DNA of 64,000 nucleotides from Liquidambar formosana. Taxonomy: Eukaryota > Streptophyta > Magnoliopsida > Saxifragales > Altingiaceae. Position 1 is the stretch's first letter, and each line of letters opens with the position of its first letter. The stretch is taken from assembly GCA_039720395.1 (NCBI GenBank), contig CM077831.1, positions 30,419,695-30,483,694 of the forward strand, in the 5' to 3' direction. The notes under the pieces are model-generated. The model saw nothing but the letters and a program-made list of their open reading frames with translations, was not told where the DNA came from and did not search any database. The translations under genes and the position numbers were made by a program. This document shows, piece by piece, positions 1-12,078 of the stretch.

Positions 1-1862
1 AAGCACTGTTGTTGACTAGTCTTTCTAATTTTTTTTTTAATTTAATTTTTACAAAAAATGATAAGCATTGATCCACACCATCATTAACCCCTATCTCTCC
101 TATGATTAGGGTTCTCACATGTCATCCTCTTCCGTCGACAATTTGCCCTCTACCATCAATGAGTAATACTCATGTATATATATATCTCTCTCTCTCTCTC
201 ATTAATGATGTTTTAACTTGAATCCTTAACAAAAGTGCACATTTGTTAGTGAATAAACCTAAGTAGTGGCTCACAATTAATTTTAGCCAAAGAAAAAAAA
301 CTAAGCGCTATCCTAATATTGTGTGAGCTGTGTTTTTATTTGTATCTAGGGATTGGTTAGAGGTTTGGTAGTTATAAAACAAAGGAGTATAATTCATTTA
401 ACATAAACGAATGAATGATAACAAAATTCATTTTCTTATGTCTTATTTGGCAAAGAGGAAATTTAGAATGAAGGAGTTCTATTAGGTCTTTTATTTTTCT
501 CATAACTTTTTTTAATGAATTCTAATTTCTTCAAAATAAAATTCCACCTCCTTAGGTTGTATTTTATAACGAATTGAAATCTCATCAATTCCCTTATAAT
601 TTCTTTCCCTTTATAAATCTCTCCATTCCAAACACTAGAATTGAGGATTATAATTGAATTTCTTTTCATTCTCCCAAATGTCTCCCTACCAAACACTTGT
701 GGGAGGAGGGGAAGGAAAGGTCGCAACTTTGTCCCTCCAGTCCTGTCCAACTCTGATAAACACGGGCTTTGATGATGATTTGAGGCAAATGTAATTTCTT
801 ATGGTCGACGGCCCCAAAGAAAATGCTGGATTTGTTCTCTTCGGAGGGGCTATGCTACACTAGCTTGGCCTTGTTGGAGGTAATCTTTTGATAGAGAGAG
901 TTTCCAACGCTATTCATTGAATCTCATACAATATTTTAGCAGAACTCCGATAATCGATGGAACTCCAAGAGTTAGCGAAGTAGTCATGTAGTTTTGATTT
1001 CGCCATTCCCATGTTTTGCCTCCTCCATTTTCTCAATAGTTGTTGCTCCGAGTTCATAAATTTGTTTGATCTTTATTGTTATTGTTATTATTATTATTAT
1101 TATTATTTTTGGATGATATGGGATTTTCTCCATGGCACCCATTAGTATTGGGCATTGTTCCAAATCCACAGTTAGCTCCACATAGCTCAATTTCTGCCAT
1201 AAGCTTAATGCTCTCTCCCTCTCTTTCTCTCTCTCTCTCATTTTTTAAAATTGTGGGATCAATTGACCCATTTAGCCTAATGATTCTAGACAATTTTTCT
1301 TAACACTATTGAAAGACTCTTGTTAATGTACAAAAGAGAAGAACCCTTAATTCACGTCTGATCAAATTAAAATTTTGCTCCTGTAATGTCCTTTCTGAAA
1401 CCCACATAATGGTGGATTCAAATCTTTTACTTCACAAGTTTAGTTTCTATGCACTTATAAAATTTTTTAAAAAATAAACAATAAAGAGGGTTCAGATTTT
1501 GCTAGACCCACTAATCCCACACTCTGTGTAACTGTTGAGGGGTGCAGAAAGCTTGTTTAGAGTTCTAATGCCATTTTCTGGCAAAATAAAATAAAATTCA
1601 ATTGCTTCACATAATTCCCCCCATAATGAAAATTCTTTATAGGTCTAAATGGGTTTCCAAGATTGTAGGGCCAGATGTAGCACACCTAGCCAGCAAGCAA
1701 CAACTTTTACTTCCCTTCTCCCTTCTCCCTTCTCCCTTCTCCCTTCTCTTCCAAACCAACTGTACATGACTTCATTTCTTCTTTTACACTTCACTCCCTC
1801 CTCTCCTCAACCCTTTATTTTTCCTCTCACTCCTTTCACCACCACTTTTTCTTCAACACAAT
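1..1862. other. Intergenic and 5' flank upstream of the PTC52-like gene
   Basis: I see no credible gene here. The stretch is AT-rich and carries CT runs near 187-201 and 1208-1239, an ATT run at about 1075-1108, and a tandem 7-mer of the type CCCTTCT, about five copies, at 1711-1748. The last lies close to the start codon, so it is probably promoter or 5' leader. Short open frames over 984-1303 are translated microsatellite. Positions about 1293-1520 resemble 5703-5895 downstream of the gene. Confidence 0.6.
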
Positions 1863-4616
1863 ATGACTCTCTTACAACCATCTCTCTGTAAACCCCACCC
1901 TTTCTCTCCTCTCAACTGCTCACCAAAAACACCACCACCACCGACACTAATAAGAACACTTGCTTCTTTCTCACAAAAACACAAACCTTATCACCAAATG
2001 ATACAAGTGAAGAAACAATGGACAAGGTGTCATACAGCTCTAGAGACTAAAGGTGGTATTGTATCAGTTGATGAAAAGGAAGGAGAACATGAAGAAGATC
2101 ATACAGTTGTTATAGGTCCATCTGGCCAAGAAGAACTGAGAGCTGATAGGGTGGTGGTGGACTATGACTGGACTGAGGAATGGTACCCTCTATATCTGAC
2201 CCAGAATGTCCCAGATGATGCTCCTGTGGGTCTCACTGTATTTGACAATCAGGTTGTGTTGTATCGTGACGGCGAGGGCAAACTTCGGTGCTATAAAGAT
2301 CGGTGTCCCCATAGGTAAGCCACTTCAAATGATCTTAGGTTTATGCTGTTTTGCTGGGTTTTTATTTTTATTTTTATTTTTTATCCTTATCCTTTTCTTT
2401 TGCATTGTTGGTTTTGAATTATTAACTTTCAAATGCTAGTTTCAGTGTTAAGGGTGTTTGGGATCTGTTTGGATATGGATTTAGGCACTTGATCTCAAGT
2501 ACATCATTTCGCATTTTTGTTTTATTGGGAAATTTGATTTTAAAATATGTTTGGTTGCTGAGAAAAAGGATGAAAAGAGAAACCTTGTATTTTCCAGCTA
2601 AGGCTAAGAAAAGATTAATATGGTTAGGCAATTTTGCTCCTCTTTGCTTTTTCTCTCTATTGCATAACTTATTTTACAGAGTACTCAAATCTTGAGTCAT
2701 TAATTGACCGGTGGATCTAACCTCTTCCATTCACTCATCCGCCTCTGTTGCCGCTTTTCTTTTCCTTTCTTTGGCTAGAGAAAGGTGAATCCAATGGCCA
2801 ATTGCTCATGTTTGTGTGAACACAAGCTTTATGAATCATCACCAAAAAGGAAATGGATGACTTCTGATGTTTTGTACATACATGCACTAATGCATGTACT
2901 CGGTCGGACCCAAAAATGGTGCACATGTGTAGTTCGATATGTCTTTATATGGTGGGGGCTTTGTTGATCATCTGATCATAATTGAACGAGTTCAGAGTAG
3001 AGATCCCAAAATAAAGCAATAAGAGGTGTATTAAATCACTAAAAATACTTTACTCCTTACAGTGGAGGAGGACCTCCTCCTTGTTCATTTTGTCATGTGT
3101 CATAGTTAACTTAAAAAAAAATATGGACATGCAGGAGATACATGGGCACGGCCATACATTCATGTTTACATGTACACGCCAACGCAGACATAGATTGGCT
3201 TAGGTTATTTTATTAATAGGTTTTTTTTTTTTTAAATGAAAAAAAAAACCTTTATGATCATTGAAACATTGACTATAAGTTTTTATTTAGGTTAGCAAAA
3301 CTTTCTGAAGGCCAATTGATCGATGGAAGACTGGAATGTCTGTACCATGGTTGGCAATTTGAAGGTGAGGGTAAATGCGCAAAGATACCTCAGGTCTGTC
3401 CTATTTTACCTTCTGTCCAGTTTCTGTTACATGAAATGCTCTTGTACTTCCATACTCCAAAGATGGACTTTTCATATTTGCCTTTCATAATTTTCAGCTT
3501 CCAGCCAACGCCAAAATTCCTCAATCAGCCTGTGTTAAACCATACGAGGTAAGAGACTCCCAAGGAGTTGTTTGGATATGGATGTCGCAAAAGACGCCGC
3601 CAAATCTTAGTAAACTTCCATGGTTTGAGAGCTTTACCAAGCCAGATTTCGAAGATGATTCAACAACCCACGAGCTTCCCTATGATCACTCCATACTACT
3701 TGAGAACCTCATGGATCCAGCGCATATCCCAATCTCACATGATAGGACAGATTGGAGTGCACAAAGGGAAGATGCACAACCACTGCTTTTCAATGTGACT
3801 GAACGCACTGACCGCGGATTTGCAGGCTATTGGGGTAAAGAGAAAGATCAATCCACGACAAACTTCGTACGATTTGATGCGCCGTGCGTCCTTCAGAATA
3901 GCAAAGAAGTTGTTGACAAGAATGGGGAGAAGCATTGCTTTGCAGGTCTATTCCTTTGTAGACCATGTGGGCAGGGGAAAACCATGCTCATTGCGAGATT
4001 TGGAGGAACAAAAAAATACCCCCTGGCAAAATTGTTACCCAAATGGTACTTCCATCTAAATGCTAGTAAGGTTCTTGATGAAGATATGGGATTTTTGTCA
4101 GCGCAAAATGAGGTTTTAATGAAAGAAAAGGTTCCTACAAATGAATTGTACCTTAATTTAAGGTCATTGGATACATGGGTAGCTGAATACAGGAAGTGGG
4201 TGGACAAAGTTGGGCATGGAATGCCTTATCATTTTGGGCACACAACAATTTCACTGCCTAAACAGCCTGCTGTGGTGGAACATGCGCCGGCTGGGCTTTT
4301 TGCTGCGATTTCAGCGTCTTTACCGGCCAAGGGAGGGACTGGAAACATGCATGCTCCTGATTTTACCAATCGATATTTTCGGCATGTGATCCATTGCAAG
4401 GGATGCAGAAATGTTGTGAAGGCTTTCCAAACATGGAATAAGGCTCTTCTTGGCATGGCCCTTGCTTTGACTGCATTGGCAATTTTGGTGTCTGGGAGGC
4501 AGTGGAAGGCACTTCTGTTGGTAGCAGCAAGTTTGTGCTTGGCTGGGGTGTATGGTTGCTCAACTGTTATTGCAATGAATACAACAACTTTCATAAGGCC
4601 ACACAGGAGACTGTGA
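1863..4616 (+). CDS. PTC52: PTC52-like chloroplast Rieske oxygenase (PAO/TIC55 family)
   Basis: Three coding exons, 1863-2314, 3291-3393 and 3498-4616, all with GT..AG introns, give a 557-residue protein, the usual length for PTC52 (ACD1-like). The first ~75 residues are Ser/Pro/Lys-rich and acid-poor, like a plastid transit peptide. The Rieske [2Fe-2S] ligands are Cys148/His150 and Cys167/His170, split by intron 1. The mononuclear iron site is Asn255, Asp258, His261 and His266. A CxxC motif (Cys485, Cys488), typical of this thioredoxin-linked family, precedes two membrane segments at about 501-518 and 523-545. Family members act at the plastid envelope; PTC52 has been linked to protochlorophyllide oxidation. 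The CxxC and C-terminal anchors fit PTC52, PAO or TIC55; my preference for PTC52 comes from overall resemblance. The open GT at 3549 (reading Tyr-Glu-Val-Arg) is not a donor. The 3' end is duplicated at 13452. Confidence 0.93.
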
Positions 4617-5429
4617 GCCAAACACATATGGCATAGTGGTATCCGGGTGGGATTGGATCAATTAACATGTGGCATATGATCGATTACTTCTGTTATTTGG
4701 AAGCAAAAATGAACATATAGTAACTAGTTCATGTGGCATAGTGGTATCCGGGTGGGATTCGATATGGGTAGAGTCTAGGGTGTAAATGTAAAACCCCCCC
4801 CCCCCCCCCCCCCCAAAAAAAAACAAAAAAAAAAGGGGGAAAAAAAGAACAATGTAGTATTATGAAGGTGTTTATGGTATGTTTAAAACTTAATTCTCTC
4901 TTTAAATGTTCAAATAATTTAATGCTTTATTTGTTGTATTTCTCCGGCCTCCAGCTTATTTGTTACTTTTATTGTCGCTATTGAAGCCTATCATGGGTAA
5001 TCGGTATAAGCTCAAGGCTGAAGGGCCTTTAATTAATGAGTAGCATTATGTCACCCACGTTTTACTCTCACCATATGTGACAGTTTTTGCTTTACTCATA
5101 TTAGGCCCACATGACAATTTCACCTTATCCACTTTCACCACATAAGTTGAGTGATGAAAAATCGATAATTTAAAGTGAGTGGAGGGTCAGAAATCATCGT
5201 AGTCCACGTGTGTGTGGGCCTTTGTTTTTTTTTTTTTTTTTTTTTTTTGCTCTTCCTCTTTCTTTTTCGGTGGGACCAGGCTGTAGAAAATCATCTCATA
5301 ATTGAGTTAACCTGTTTTAAATTAAGTCCATACTCTTTGGAATCTCTGAACAAATGGACCCAAGATGCCTTTCATTGGTTATACAGTCAATCAAAAGAGG
5401 GATTCTTCTACCAAACACAATTATTATTA

Positions 5430-5460
<31 letters not shown>

Positions 5461-6254
5461 TTACAATAGAAGTGTTCAAACCTCTAATTTATTCTAATCC
5501 TAACCATTACCCATCCTTCCTCACCATTAGACTAATCCTAAATAGCTTTAGTGCTTTACCAAACGCAATCTTTGATGACACAATTTCTATGGACAAAGCA
5601 ACTTGTTAAGCACTTTCAACATGAGCCAACTTCGTTCCTAAACACGCGGGTCACTTTTAATTTAATTTTTAGATTAAAGGACTCCAGATGGGAAGAGTCT
5701 ACTCCTATTTAGATAATTTTTCTTAGACAGTTGAAAGTTCATCGTGATTGTACAGAAGAAAATGACTCATATAATTCAAATTTGATCAGATTGAATTTTT
5801 TGCACATGGAATGTCCTATGTGAAACCCACCTAACGGTGGATTCAAAATATCTACTCCACAAGTTTAGTTTTTATGCTAATTTTGCTAGACCCAATGATC
5901 CGTTGGGCCCTGATGAAATCGACAGAAGTAGATGAAGGTCCAAGTTATGGACCTTCCCTCCCATGGGATGTGTGCATGACATTGAAGTAGATGAAGGTCT
6001 GGAGGCAGAGAGAGAATTATTGAAGTTCACATTCATTGGTAGGACCAATACCAAAAACCCACCTGGTCGAGAGATTGTTGAGTGACCTGCTTCAATGATA
6101 AAAGATCAGTCCTATATTGTCTGTTAGTCCATCTGATGACAATTACAACAATCAACTAAAAATTTTATCAAGAAAATAACTTCTTCAACAGTAACACACC
6201 AAAAAGAACAGAAGAAGCTCCATAGTTTATTAAATAGAAAATGAGCAGCTACAG

Positions 6255-6292
<38 letters not shown>
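4617..6292. other. Spacer between the PTC52-like and SDR 3' ends
   Basis: The two genes converge here. The stretch holds a short phrase repeated at about 4628-4656 and 4732-4765, a C21 tract at 4794-4814 followed by A-rich sequence, a T run at 5224-5248, and an ATT run at 5421-5461. A (CT)n tract of about 18 units, 6258-6294, abuts the SDR stop codon. I see no gene. The whole stretch recurs at about 13703-15355 in unit B. Confidence 0.65.
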
Positions 6293-6295
<3 letters not shown>

Positions 6296-7199
6296 AAAGG
6301 TTGATACTTCCGTCTGATCAAAGAACATGCCAGAAGGCCCACCTTGAACCATCAAGGCCAGCATCACAGGACCTTTTGCACCTTCTTCAACAGTCAAGAA
6401 CCCATTGTGATGGTTGAGATCTGTTTTGACATAACCAGGACTAACTGAGTTTGTGGCAATAGAGAGATACTTCTTCGCTAGAACCCTTGTGTATGCATTG
6501 AGAGCTGCCTTGGAGACTATGTAAGCAGAATAATGAGGAGGCCATGCTTTTGCTGCCAACAAATTCTCCTTGACATCTTTTAGAAACTCCTTCACCATCT
6601 CATCCACTTTCTCTTCTGTGAGTCCATCAACATCACCTAGCTCCTTCTTAGCCCTTTCATTTGGAATAAGCTGAAACACAAATTACACATTTAAAATGAA
6701 GATGGGTCAATGTCTTTCTTAGCACTAGTTGCACAATTGCCTTCACAATTGTTGCAGTGACCAAATCTCAACATGGTACATTATGGTTCCAGTGACCAAA
6801 TTACACAATTTCCTTGGGCACATGCAACCCCGAACCCCACCCCTCCATATGTATCAAGCAATTACTAAGCCTACTAGATCCTGGGTAGCCCTAAAGAGGA
6901 TCAAATGAATGTTTTTGCAGGGTTTCAAACACTTGACCTACAGTTCCTAAGGTGCTTATCAAGACTTCAGGTTAGCTCCCAATTATGCTAACTTGTCACA
7001 ACATACCACAATTGCAAAGGAGTTGTGTCCTTACTGGGATGGCAATGGGCCACCTAAACTGGGTATCCCGGCCCGGCTTGCCCCTATTGGGACGGGGTTG
7101 GGATTGTTTTAAATAGAATTGGGGCGGGATTGGTATTTTATAAAAAATCCCGACTTAGGTTACGGGCGGATTTGGTTCCCCACCCCGCCCTGCATAATT

Positions 7200-7232
<33 letters not shown>

Positions 7233-9219
7233 AATTTATATATTGTGTTTACCAGACTAGTCTTCCAGCATTTCATATAAGTGTTTGTTTTTTCTTCTTC
7301 TTTTTACTCATTAGGTTCTTGTGCTATTAGTTCTCTTATCTCAATTTTTTTTATATTTTGATTGAGGTCAAAAGTTGTTAGTCTCTGTAAGAGGATAGAA
7401 ACCTCTCAAGTATTCACTGTTTAAGTATATTTAAACGGGTGCATTCATTGAATTGTCATAGGTTGGTAGCTAACTGGGAAATTAATGCCTTACTCGTGTA
7501 GGGTTTGGGTGGGGAATAGGTTTAGGGATTTTTTATAGGGTCGGGGTTAAGATAGGGGGGTCCCGTCCCGTGTAGGGTTTCGGGTGGGGAATGGGTTTAG
7601 GGATTTTTTATAGAGTCGGGATTGGGATAGGGGGTCCCATCCCAAACCCGCCCTGTTGCCATCCCTAGTCCTTACACTGGCATCACATAACTAAGTGCAG
7701 CTTAAAGGGATGGGTTTTCAGGTTTTTACCTTTAACTGTCCCATGGTAGAGGAGACATTTACTATTCTTGCTGAATTGGAGAACTGAAGAAGTGGGATAA
7801 GTGCTTCTGTCACTTGCTTAACTCCATAATAGTTTGTTCTTAGACAATGCTCCGCGGACTCATACGTTTGCTTAACGAATTCTTTGAGTGCAGAATTTGC
7901 ATCTACGATCTGTATCATCATTTCCAAATGCATGTAATTAAAGCTTAGAAGATTTTAATACCAGTGAATTTAGATTCTTATCTGCACACTTTTCCACTAG
8001 ATAATGCTTTAGTCCAGTAAGAAATCTTTAACATTTCTCTATTACATGCTAAAACTTGAAATACAGACAACTTTACATTAAAAGACAAGTTTATACCTCA
8101 TCATAACCAATGTTTAATCGAACCTCTGGATCAACTATGGCTCCACTAACTCCTGCATTGTTCACCTGCAAATTAAAATGGATACCCAAATCAGAACTGG
8201 AAATTAATGTGAAAATTCCAAAAGAAATTGCATGAATCTTTTTCGGTTTTTTCCAAAAATGTGGGCTTATTATAAGTACATTATCTTCATGGGATTTAAC
8301 GAATGCTAGCTTTAATCACCTCCATTATTTTGTTTTTTCCTGATCAAAAGTAACATTATTTTATGGCTTGAAGTATCCCACATACTACAGAGGCATGATG
8401 CTGTCTTAAGCACTGACCTAGTTGGCACCTCAACTAGCATAAGTAAATTCATCTTAGACATATATAAGATACTGGGTGCTCTATTCAGTAATAAATTTTG
8501 GTTAGAAAGACCATAAAACAGGGTATGTGGAAGCAGAATAATGCCCACATAGAGGTAATATATAATAATAATAATAATAATAAAATAAAATAAAGCAACA
8601 GCATGTTATTTATTAAGTTACATTTAAGAAGTTCATCTTCATGACACAAACTATAGTCTATAGGTGTCTCTGCAATTTATCAACTTGGTTTATCATAATC
8701 CAAAGCACCAACTTTCTCTAAATGGTCTATTTTTTTAATTAAAAGAGATGGGTAATACTATTGACTTTCACTATTACATACTCTACAATTTATGAGAAGA
8801 TTTAAGACACATATAGAGACGAGTTACTGGTTGGCTTCTAATCTTACCAATATGTCAAGCTTTCCAAATTGGGTTTTGATGAAATCTGCCAAGGAAGCAA
8901 TACTGGCTGGGTCTGCCACTTCAAGTTGGTGAAAAAGTACATCAGAGAGGCCAGAAGCTTTGAGATTTTCAACAGCTTCAACACCCCTTTTCTCATCTCT
9001 AGCTGTTAAGACCACCAAGACCCCTTGTGAAGCTAACTGTCTGCATATCTCTAATCCAATCCCTTTATTGGCTCCTGTCACAACTGCAATCCTGCAAACA
9101 AACAAACCCAAAAAAAAAAAAGTGCCAAAAAAGAAGTGATTATTATTGATGTGGTTGAAGACTTTGGAAGGAAGAACTATGAGATTATGAAAAAAAAGCT
9201 GAGACCTCTTTGTTGCCAT
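6293..9219 (-). CDS. Short-chain dehydrogenase/reductase, neomenthol dehydrogenase / salutaridine reductase type
   Basis: Five coding exons on the minus strand, 9206-9219, 8848-9091, 8097-8165, 7730-7909 and 6293-6670, give 294 residues. The first exon codes only four residues plus two bases; this tiny first exon is supported by the same arrangement in unit B. The cofactor motif TGANKGIG is at residues 10-17, NNAG at 88-91, the catalytic Ser region (NVSS) at 160-163, and Tyr219/Lys223 form YxxxK. The sequence and the long insert before the catalytic Tyr match the plant NADPH-dependent SDR group that includes (+)-neomenthol dehydrogenase, salutaridine reductase and carbonyl reductases. The substrate cannot be read from sequence. 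There is no transit peptide, so it is probably cytosolic. A hAT element lies in intron 4 and a (CT)n tract abuts the stop. This is the intact copy of the duplicated pair. Confidence 0.92.
7035..7667. mobile_element. hAT-type non-autonomous transposon in SDR intron 4
   Basis: A 633-bp element with termini TGGGATGGCAA and its inverse TTGCCATCCCTA. It is flanked by a perfect 8-bp target duplication, GTCCTTAC, at 7027-7034 and 7668-7675, as for hAT elements. The corresponding site in unit B (about 16000-16012) is empty. The element holds an AC microsatellite (7201-7223) and two tandem units of about 75 bp near 7495-7640. No transposase frame is present. A relative with the same ends lies at 43760-44478. 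Confidence 0.88.
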
Positions 9220-10683
9220 TTTTTATGGAAGTGGAGTAAATTTTGGAAACGAAGACTGGCTATGAGTCCAATGAAGATGGTATAGTTTTGCTCTTGATAT
9301 GGTCTAATATTTATAGTATGGTCTTGCACCCTTGATATAGTCTGTTCTGTTGTTAGAAGATCAAACATTAAGTTCAAATTTCTAGGACCTGTTTGGATGT
9401 ACCATGAAAATTATATGATTCCATTAATTATATGTAGCATTTCAAGCTCCAACTCCATTATATATGCTTAAAATTTTGGAAGTCATTTGCAAACCCATTT
9501 TTTGTAGTGGCCCCATAAGTTTGTACATAAAATTGTACTCCTATATGAAATATATAAAATTGTATTGTGTATATATGATATGTGGCAATTCAATTTTTGA
9601 GGTATGTCCAAACACACCCTTAAAAGTCTTCATATCTCATGACCGCATTGCTGCATTTTTTTGAAGTTTCCTTGCTCCATGTATCGTATGTGGTGACGTC
9701 AAGACGAGAGACAGAGTAAGCCATGACATCATGCCAACTGCCGTGACACATGTATGGAGCCAAAATGCCCAGCTCTAATGGCGTCTCTTTCACAGCATTG
9801 GAATTGAATGGTGTCCTATGTCCAAAAAAATTGGAAAAAATAAAATAAAATAAAATAAATAAATTGGACTGTGTCTAGATTCTAGACTTTTGCCTCTTCT
9901 AAAAATTGAAGTTGAAATTGAAATTGAAAAGCTCTCAATTGAAAATGGTGCTGCAAACAAGTCATGTGAAGTTGATGGCTTGAACAAATCAATATATGGA
10001 TATGTGTGTGTGCAGCAAAAAGATTACAATTGGAAGAGAAGGAAAACCCTAGAGGGGGAAGATCAAGGATGAGAAGACGTACAGAGAGAAGCTCGTGATT
10101 GGTTGGGTCGGAAGCTAGGGCTTCGTTGACAGCAGCGAGTGGGTCTCTCTGTTCTTGTTGTTGAAGCTCCAGCTGGTTTTCAGAAGGCTCTCTTCTTCGT
10201 TCGCCATTGTTCAGAAGGTTTCAAGAGAGAGAAAGACAAGGAGAGAGAACTGCATTTATAATGAAAGCCGATTTGGTACCAGCGCTTTTAGTTTCTAAAT
10301 AAAAAACAAGAATGCGTTCTTTGGAAACACAATTTCATTAGCGCTATTGCTAACAGCGCTTATTTCAGAGTTTAAGGTAGAAAGCGCGCGTTTTAAGCAC
10401 AATTTCAATTTTGCCATTGCTACTGACGCTTTTAATATAAGAGAATAGAGCGCATAACAAAGCGTATTTTACAAACACGTTCTCAGTGAATCAATTAAAC
10501 CGGGCTCCCTAAAAGACGCGTTTATAAAAGTTTTATTTTTTTAAAAAAAAAGAGGTAAAAATGGTGGGAAAGCTTTTTGTAAACGCCACTTTTCAGTGTA
10601 TTTCCAAAGAGCGCCTTAAATCTGCTTCTTTCTTTGCACTTCACTTTCTCAGCAGCCAAACAAGCGTATGAGAGAGAGAGAGA
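9220..10683. other. Divergent intergenic region, SDR to SKA2 (unit A)
   Basis: This region probably contains the SDR promoter on the minus strand and the SKA2-side promoter on the plus strand. Apart from the minus-strand exon remnant at 10083-10207 I see no coding signal. The stretch 10270-10510 has repeated GCGCT/AGCGC motifs in otherwise AT-rich DNA. A GA run, about five units in this copy, precedes the SKA2 start. Confidence 0.55.
10083..10207 (-). pseudogene. First-exon remnant, CCCH/G-patch-protein-like, unit A
   Basis: On the minus strand an ATG at 10205-10207 opens an acidic, Gln/Leu-rich exon that ends at a good donor (GTACGTC after 10083). A 4-base deletion near codon 8 puts it out of frame and it stops early. 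In the restored frame its later part reads like EQRDPLAAVNEALASDP, which I associate from memory with the N-terminus of plant CCCH-type zinc-finger/G-patch proteins. No further exons follow; the next minus-strand gene is the SDR. It lies head-to-head with SKA2, 476 bp from that start codon. Family assignment is weak; the exon-like nature is supported by the unit B copy. Confidence 0.45.
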
Positions 10684-11354
10684 ATGGGGCATAATCAGAA
10701 TGAACAGCATCAAGCCATGGATGGGTTGGTGAATCTGCTCACAAAATCGAACCACGAGCTCACTTTGGTTCAACACTGGCTCGACAAAGAGTTTCAACAA
10801 GTTTACCCCGACAACGTATGTATGCCCCCGTTTCATTTCTAGGGTTTTCTTTCTTTTCCTACATTTCCTCACCTCCTTACTTGCTATTTTGGTCTCTGGT
10901 TTATAAAACTGTGGAAAATGAAAGAAACATAAATTCGAGATCTCTTTTTATCCCTTAAAATTTTTTTTTTTTTGTTTTTTTTGGTGACATGAATTTCTGT
11001 ATTTCGTTTTCATTTTCGTTTTTAGCATTTGAATGGTTGTTTTCAGGCTAATCCAATGAAGCTTGTTTCAAGGATAAAGAAGATTCAGGAAGATCTCTCG
11101 TCCTTAAAAGATCAGTGCCGAGAACTTCTTGCCGCCAAACAGGTCACTTTCTATTACCCTGTGTTTGGTTGCTGAGAAAATGCAGGAAAACACTATTGAG
11201 TCTTTTGATTTTTCATGGTTATGGGACACGAGGGGGAAAAAACCTTAAATTCACTGACACTCATTTAAACAACTTTTATTGCCCATGTCTGATGTCTGAG
11301 AAAATGTAGGAAACAAATTTACACTAAACTTGAATTGGAACCACCTCCTTTGGA

Positions 11355-11640
11355 GTGGATCAATTAAATTTTGATGGGTCAAGATATCACTTGACGAAGT
11401 CTGCCGCTGGAGGATTTGTTATCAGAGATGTAACTGGTAGACCCCTTGTGGCTTCAGCTTTTAATTTGTTTAATGGTTCAGTCGTGGTGGCAGAATGTAT
11501 GACCCTTAGGAAATGGCTTAAATTCAGGCTTCACAGAGAGGTCTCACTAAGGTTCAAGTTGAAGGGACTCACAAATCATTATCAGCATTTGTAAGAAGGA
11601 CTATCAGCAGCCGGATTAATCTTTTTTTGGTTTCTCTTCA
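11355..11640 (+). mobile_element. RNase H-domain fragment of a non-LTR retrotransposon (unit A)
   Basis: An open stretch inside SKA2 intron 2 reads LNFDGSRYHLTKSAAGGFVI followed by RDVTGRPLV, then AECMTLR. This is the RVT_3-type RNase H signature (LNFDGS, GGFVIRD, AE..ALR) of plant LINE-like elements. Frameshifts after about residue 55 break it; the expected continuation appears in other frames. No ORF1 or reverse transcriptase is nearby. The fragment also occurs in unit B, so it predates the duplication. Confidence 0.7.
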
Positions 11641-12078
11641 GGATTTGATTGATAAGGCCAGGACAACTTCTGATTGGGAACAGAAGTTTTGTGCAGCGGA
11701 TTTAATCATCAATAGGCATTCCCATTACCAGTGATTCTGACGATCCTGCATATGCCAACTTCAAGGAGGTAACTTTTACGTTTCGATATGTTTGGGTAGA
11801 CTTCATGCCCATTACAAATACGATGTTCTTTGTTTATTAGAAATAACCTAAAATTTAACCAGGAGGAAAACAGATTGCATGACAATGCGAATAAAGTGCT
11901 GAATTATCATCTGTTTGGTGCGTATTGTTTTATAAGGAACCTATCTTTATATGATGAAGTATTTATTCTTTCCAAAGGAAAAGAGAACCATTATAATTTT
12001 TTATATATTAGACATTTTTTTGCTATAAGTAGTGCATTGATTTGGAAGGTTGTTTATTTTCCAAGTGGTGCCTAAAGA

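Noticed and set aside
984..1303. Open frames on both strands with poly-Asn/Ile/Leu and Arg-Glu repeats
   Set aside because: They are translations of ATT and CT microsatellites.
3549..3555. Possible splice donor GTAAGAG in the last PTC52-like exon
   Set aside because: Reading through gives [16 protein letters not shown], the expected family sequence, and the frame stays open.
3893..4627. Minus-strand open frames of 104 and 132 residues under the PTC52-like gene
   Set aside because: Antisense shadows of a well-supported exon; the copy at 13441-13713 shows the same shadow.
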